Below are positions 61,322 to 64,000 of a stretch of 64,000 bases of DNA, in pieces (positions within the stretch are counted from its first letter, which is position 1; every line of letters starts with the position of its first letter). Position numbers and translations under genes: made by a program. The notes beneath the pieces are model-generated. The model saw nothing but the letters and a program-made list of their open reading frames with translations, was not told the DNA's origin and made no database searches. Source of the DNA: Pleomorphovibrio marinus (lineage in GTDB: Bacteria > Bacteroidota > Bacteroidia > Cytophagales > Cyclobacteriaceae); NCBI RefSeq assembly GCF_003347495.1, contig NZ_QCXY01000004.1, forward strand, positions 465,303 to 529,302, given 5' to 3'.

Positions 61322-62101
61322 CTAATACCTTAAAAAGTAATTCATTACCATCTCTCTATTTCTGGTGATACGGATTTTTGCCTCATCTGTCATCTCCAAT
61401 AATCCCCCGTCGGATTTTAATATTTTCACAATGAATTTTGGATTGATCAGGAAAGAATTATGCACCCTGATAAACCCCTCGTTTTTCAACAAATTCTCAA
61501 GTTCCTTCAAGTTTTTGGAGACGATAAGTCCTTCTTTCTTACCTTTATAAATAATCTTGGTATAATTTCTTTGGCCTTCACACCTAATAATTTTGGAAAC
61601 CTTTAGAATTTCAAACCCCTCAGAATTGGGAATGGCAATTCTTTTTTGTCCGGTATTATTATTACTAATATAATGGTTAAGAATAATTTTGAACTGAAGG
61701 GGAGTATTGATTTTGTTATGTCGAGCCTGCCAGTTTTTTATCATCTCTTCTAGGGATTCTGATGATATGGGTTTTTCTAAAAAATCAATTCCATTGTATT
61801 TGAAAACATCCATTGAAAAAGGATCAAAAGCACCAAGCAAAATAATATTGAAATCCATTGGGATATTACTTTTCTCCATGTTTTCCAGTAAATCTATTCC
61901 AGAATACGGATACATATCAATACCAATAAATAACAAATCAATATTTATGTTTCCTTTTAAGAAATCTGATAAAAACAATGTAGGTTGTTCGTATATTTCT
62001 ATATGTATTAACTCAGGGTAGTTTTTTTTTGTGAGGTAACAAAAGTTATCCAATACAAGTCTTTCATCATCTATAAGAATAGATTTAATAGGTTGCCTCA
62101 T
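61322..62101 (-). CDS. LytTR response regulator with degenerate receiver
   Basis: A 259-residue protein. Residues 6-125 have the receiver fold with the acidic pair IDDER (Asp 11/12) and Lys 110 in FLEKPI. The phosphoacceptor motif is altered: the position of the Asp in the usual FLDIxMP is Gly 60 in LLFIGIDMYPYSGIDLLENM, and the conserved Thr/Ser is Gly 90 (ILLGAFD). Residues 150-259 are a LytTR DNA-binding domain (FEILKVSKIIRCEGQRNYTK, RVHNSFLINPKFI, ITRNREMVMNYF). It probably does not respond by ordinary Asp phosphorylation. No kinase gene is nearby; neighbours are PorP/SprF and the BNR gene. Confidence 0.88.
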   Translation of the reverse strand: MRQPIKSILIDDERLVLDNFCYLTKKNYPELIHIEIYEQPTLFLSDFLKGNINIDLLFIGIDMYPYSGIDLLENMEKSNIPMDFNIILLGAFDPFSMDVFKYNGIDFLEKPISSESLEEMIKNWQARHNKINTPLQFKIILNHYISNNNTGQKRIAIPNSEGFEILKVSKIIRCEGQRNYTKIIYKGKKEGLIVSKNLKELENLLKNEGFIRVHNSFLINPKFIVKILKSDGGLLEMTDEAKIRITRNREMVMNYFLRY

Positions 62102-62732
62102 ACATTCAACATATTAAAGGATGAAAAAAAGTAACACAAAAATTACGAAATGATTGATTTGGCCTTCCTGGTAGTAATTTTTTTTTAAACAAAAACCCAG
62201 CTTCATTGCTTTTTAAAAGAGGTATATCCCGTCCCTTTTTTGAACTTTGAAGGGATTTACCCTCTAAATTTACCCAAAGGAAAGGAAATGCTTCTTTGGT
62301 TATGGAATATCCTGATTCCTTAAAAACGGATATTTGTTTTTTAATTATTGCAATTTTCACAAAAAAACAATCCAAAAATAATTCCATAAAGCAGAATTTA
62401 CCCCTTTAGAAAGGACAAACCTTTCTTTTTATTAAATAGAAATGATCTATAATTTAATAATCATTTTTGATTGCCGCAAGTTTTAAATGACAAATTTTAT
62501 TGTTTAAATCACTTTTTTTTAATCTTGAAATTTTGTACGAATTTATCAGAATACATTTGACATAGGCATTTGTCCTCAGAGCTGTATCAATGGTACATTT
62601 CATTTTTTTTTGCTTCACAGTATTATGTAGTTTCAATACATCGGTTTTGCTCAGGGCATTTGGTACTTATTTTAAAAGGTAAGTCTTCAGTTGTTTACAT
62701 TCATTTATGCCATCTTTTTCTCTTTTAATTTT
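62102..62732. other. AT-rich intergenic region
   Basis: About 630 bases of low GC content between the divergent LytTR and PorP genes, with several T and A runs. Two short reverse frames (62106-62387 and 62454-62636) have no recognisable features and unusual composition, so I do not call them. It is probably a long regulatory region for both sides. Confidence 0.45.
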
Positions 62733-63692
62733 ATGAAAAAGTCCATTTCTTTAATTCTCTGGTTATCTTTTATTGTTTGTACTGAGAATTATGCCCAATC
62801 CAGAAAATTCATCAGCCAGTTCAGCCATTTTCAAAGCTATTTTAATCCAGGTTTAACGGGGTATGAAGGTAGTACGGTAAGGAGTTTTGTCAGGAATCAA
62901 TGGGGAGGTATAGAAGGTGCCCCAAAAACCTTTTTTCTGAGCTCGGAATTGGATTTCGCAGAGCTTAGGGGCGTAGAGGATCCGGCACTATTGGGAAAAA
63001 ATGCGGCAAGTATCAATTTAATGCACAACAGATATGGAGCATTTTTAGAAACGGAAATAATTTATGGGTATGCAAGTAGAATTAGAATTTCCTCAAATCA
63101 CAATCTCCGGCTTGGAGTCGGGGTAAATCATCGATTGATCCGACTTGATGGAAACAATTTGACCGGAGAATTTGCCCAGGATCCGGTTATTATGCAATAC
63201 CAAGGAAGTTTTGCCAATTTGCAAGTCCTGGATTTCAACATCGGTTTAGCGCTTACCCATTCTCGCTATTATTTTTCCTACGGGGTGCAACAAGCAAATA
63301 GGGGTAGGCTTTACAGGGGGGACAATTTCATGGACAATCAAGCTTTGGTTCATGTGGTTCAAGCTGGCTACAGGGAACGGCTGAATGATAATTTTTCCTT
63401 AATTGGAAATGTTTTTTACCGACATGAGGAAAGTTTAATTGATAATATAGAGTTCAACATCAAATCCGTGATGATGGATAGGTTATGGATGGGGGGAGGA
63501 TACAGGCACCAATATGCTTATAACCTACAAATGGGTTTTTTATGGCCCGGTATGCGCATGGGGTACATTTATGAGGTACCAACCAATAGAAGCCTAATGT
63601 ACTTGGGTCAGACCCATGAATTTATGCTGGTTTTCAATCTTATCGCTCCAAAGGAAATTGTTTCTACTAACAGACCAATAAACATCTGGTAA
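62733..63692 (+). CDS. PorP/SprF family type IX secretion membrane protein
   Basis: A 319-residue protein starting MKKSISLILWLSFIVCTENY (signal peptide to about YAQ); the frame opens 14 codons earlier with a poor start. The body is the typical PorP/SprF barrel: FSHFQSYFNPGLTGYEGSTV, FVRNQWGGIEGAPKTFFLSS, LGVGVNHRLIRLDG and the late AYNLQMGFLWPGMRMGYIYE. These outer-membrane proteins accompany type B-sorted, gliding-type T9SS cargo, and the large secreted gene 37 bases downstream fits that pairing. Confidence 0.92.
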   Translation: MKKSISLILWLSFIVCTENYAQSRKFISQFSHFQSYFNPGLTGYEGSTVRSFVRNQWGGIEGAPKTFFLSSELDFAELRGVEDPALLGKNAASINLMHNRYGAFLETEIIYGYASRIRISSNHNLRLGVGVNHRLIRLDGNNLTGEFAQDPVIMQYQGSFANLQVLDFNIGLALTHSRYYFSYGVQQANRGRLYRGDNFMDNQALVHVVQAGYRERLNDNFSLIGNVFYRHEESLIDNIEFNIKSVMMDRLWMGGGYRHQYAYNLQMGFLWPGMRMGYIYEVPTNRSLMYLGQTHEFMLVFNLIAPKEIVSTNRPINIW

Positions 63693-63729
63693 ATCAACCA
63701 TTTGATTGTCTTTACAAACCCCCAAACTT

Positions 63730-64000
63730 ATGAAAAGCACTGTTTACAACCTTTCTGCTAAATTGGTGATGACTTTTTCCTTTTTTTTCTTGATCTACCA
63801 GGGTTTTGCGTTTCAGGAATTATCCGGAGAATATTCCATTGGGTCTGGTGGGGATTTTCCCACTTTAAATGATGGTATTCTGGCATTGGAAACAGAAGGC
63901 GTTTCAGGGCCTGTTACTTTTAAAATTAAAACGGGCACTTATGTTGGGCAGTCGGTGATCCCTGAGATTTCCGGTGCATCGGCGGCGGCCAGGCTGCGGA
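63730..64000 (+). CDS. Large secreted surface protein, N-terminal start (runs off window)
   Basis: From ATG at 63730 the frame reads MKSTVYNLSAKLVMTFSFFF, a signal peptide ending near YQGFAF, then SGEYSIGSGGDFPTLNDGIL, ALETEGVSGPVTFKIKTGTY and further open sequence to the window end. The GDFPTLNDGI-type motif is common at the start of repetitive T9SS-exported surface proteins in Bacteroidota. It follows PorP/SprF by 37 bases and is probably its cargo. The rest is not visible. Confidence 0.75.
   Translation, partial: MKSTVYNLSAKLVMTFSFFFLIYQGFAFQELSGEYSIGSGGDFPTLNDGILALETEGVSGPVTFKIKTGTYVGQSVIPEISGASAAARLR

Noticed and set aside
62106..62387. Possible 93-residue reverse-strand protein
   Set aside because: It lies directly upstream of the LytTR gene in an AT-rich region, has no recognisable motif, and its composition is unlike neighbours.

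Overview
The window looks like chromosome of a marine or sediment-type Bacteroidota bacterium, most likely order Cytophagales (a Cyclobacteriaceae-like genome is my best guess from gene content; no 16S is present to confirm it). The signs are a SusC/SusD pair under an ECF-sigma/FecR switch, PorP/SprF and a C-terminal type IX sorting domain, many lipoprotein glycan enzymes, start sites without clear Shine-Dalgarno sequences, and promoters of the Bacteroidota type (TTG or TTTG, about 19 bases, TAnnTTTG).

Layout. (1) 1-8.4 kb, reverse strand: an envelope module (TonB-like protein, ExbD, ExbB, SPOR-domain protein, a plug-less outer-membrane barrel, a 994-residue TPR protein) followed upstream by holA, the DNA polymerase III delta subunit. 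(2) 8.4-15.35 kb: a gene-poor accessory stretch. It holds an unusual tRNA-like RNA with its own terminator, broken and intact Rpn-family nuclease genes, a frameshifted Uma2 gene, a stop-interrupted lipoprotein gene, a ParE/RelE toxin-antitoxin pair with a duplicated toxin tail, and several families of palindromic repeats. (3) 15.36-36.9 kb, reverse strand: one long polysaccharide-utilisation-type locus, ordered from its regulator as ECF sigma, FecR, SusC, SusD, three FAD oxidoreductases, a Tat-exported FAD oxidoreductase, a Gfo/Idh/MocA oxidoreductase, a DUF1080 protein, another FAD oxidoreductase, a sulfatase, and a last FAD oxidoreductase. There is no recognisable glycoside hydrolase or polysaccharide lyase in it. 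(4) 37-44.5 kb: a second accessory stretch with two MazF-type modules, a HepT/MntA module, gene remnants, and a two-gene blue-light (LOV) sensor kinase plus receiver-kinase system. (5) 44.6-48.7 kb: ordinary single genes (DinB, GT2, uracil-DNA glycosylase-like, SnoaL-like, EthD, a small unknown). (6) 48.8-61 kb: a second carbohydrate region with a Sde182/DUF1593 lipoprotein, an operon of GH2, aldose epimerase and SMP-30 enzymes, a PVC-type haem protein, a T9SS cargo protein and a BNR-repeat protein. (7) 61.3-64 kb: a LytTR regulator with a degenerate receiver, then PorP/SprF and the start of a large secreted protein.

How the parts may work together. The FecR/sigma pair together with the STN domain of SusC predicts substrate-triggered induction of region 3. 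Its enzymes suggest desulfation followed by oxidation of sugar hydroxyls and cleavage of keto-intermediates rather than plain hydrolysis; this is an inference from family knowledge. The accessory stretches share a roughly 95-160 bp structured repeat with ATGAAA at its edge; in at least three cases (38.5, 41.5 and 48.3 kb) and at two short duplicated reading frames, that edge is the start codon of the next reading frame. I consider this repeat family, the hydrolase-free redox locus and the tRNA-like RNA the most novel items.
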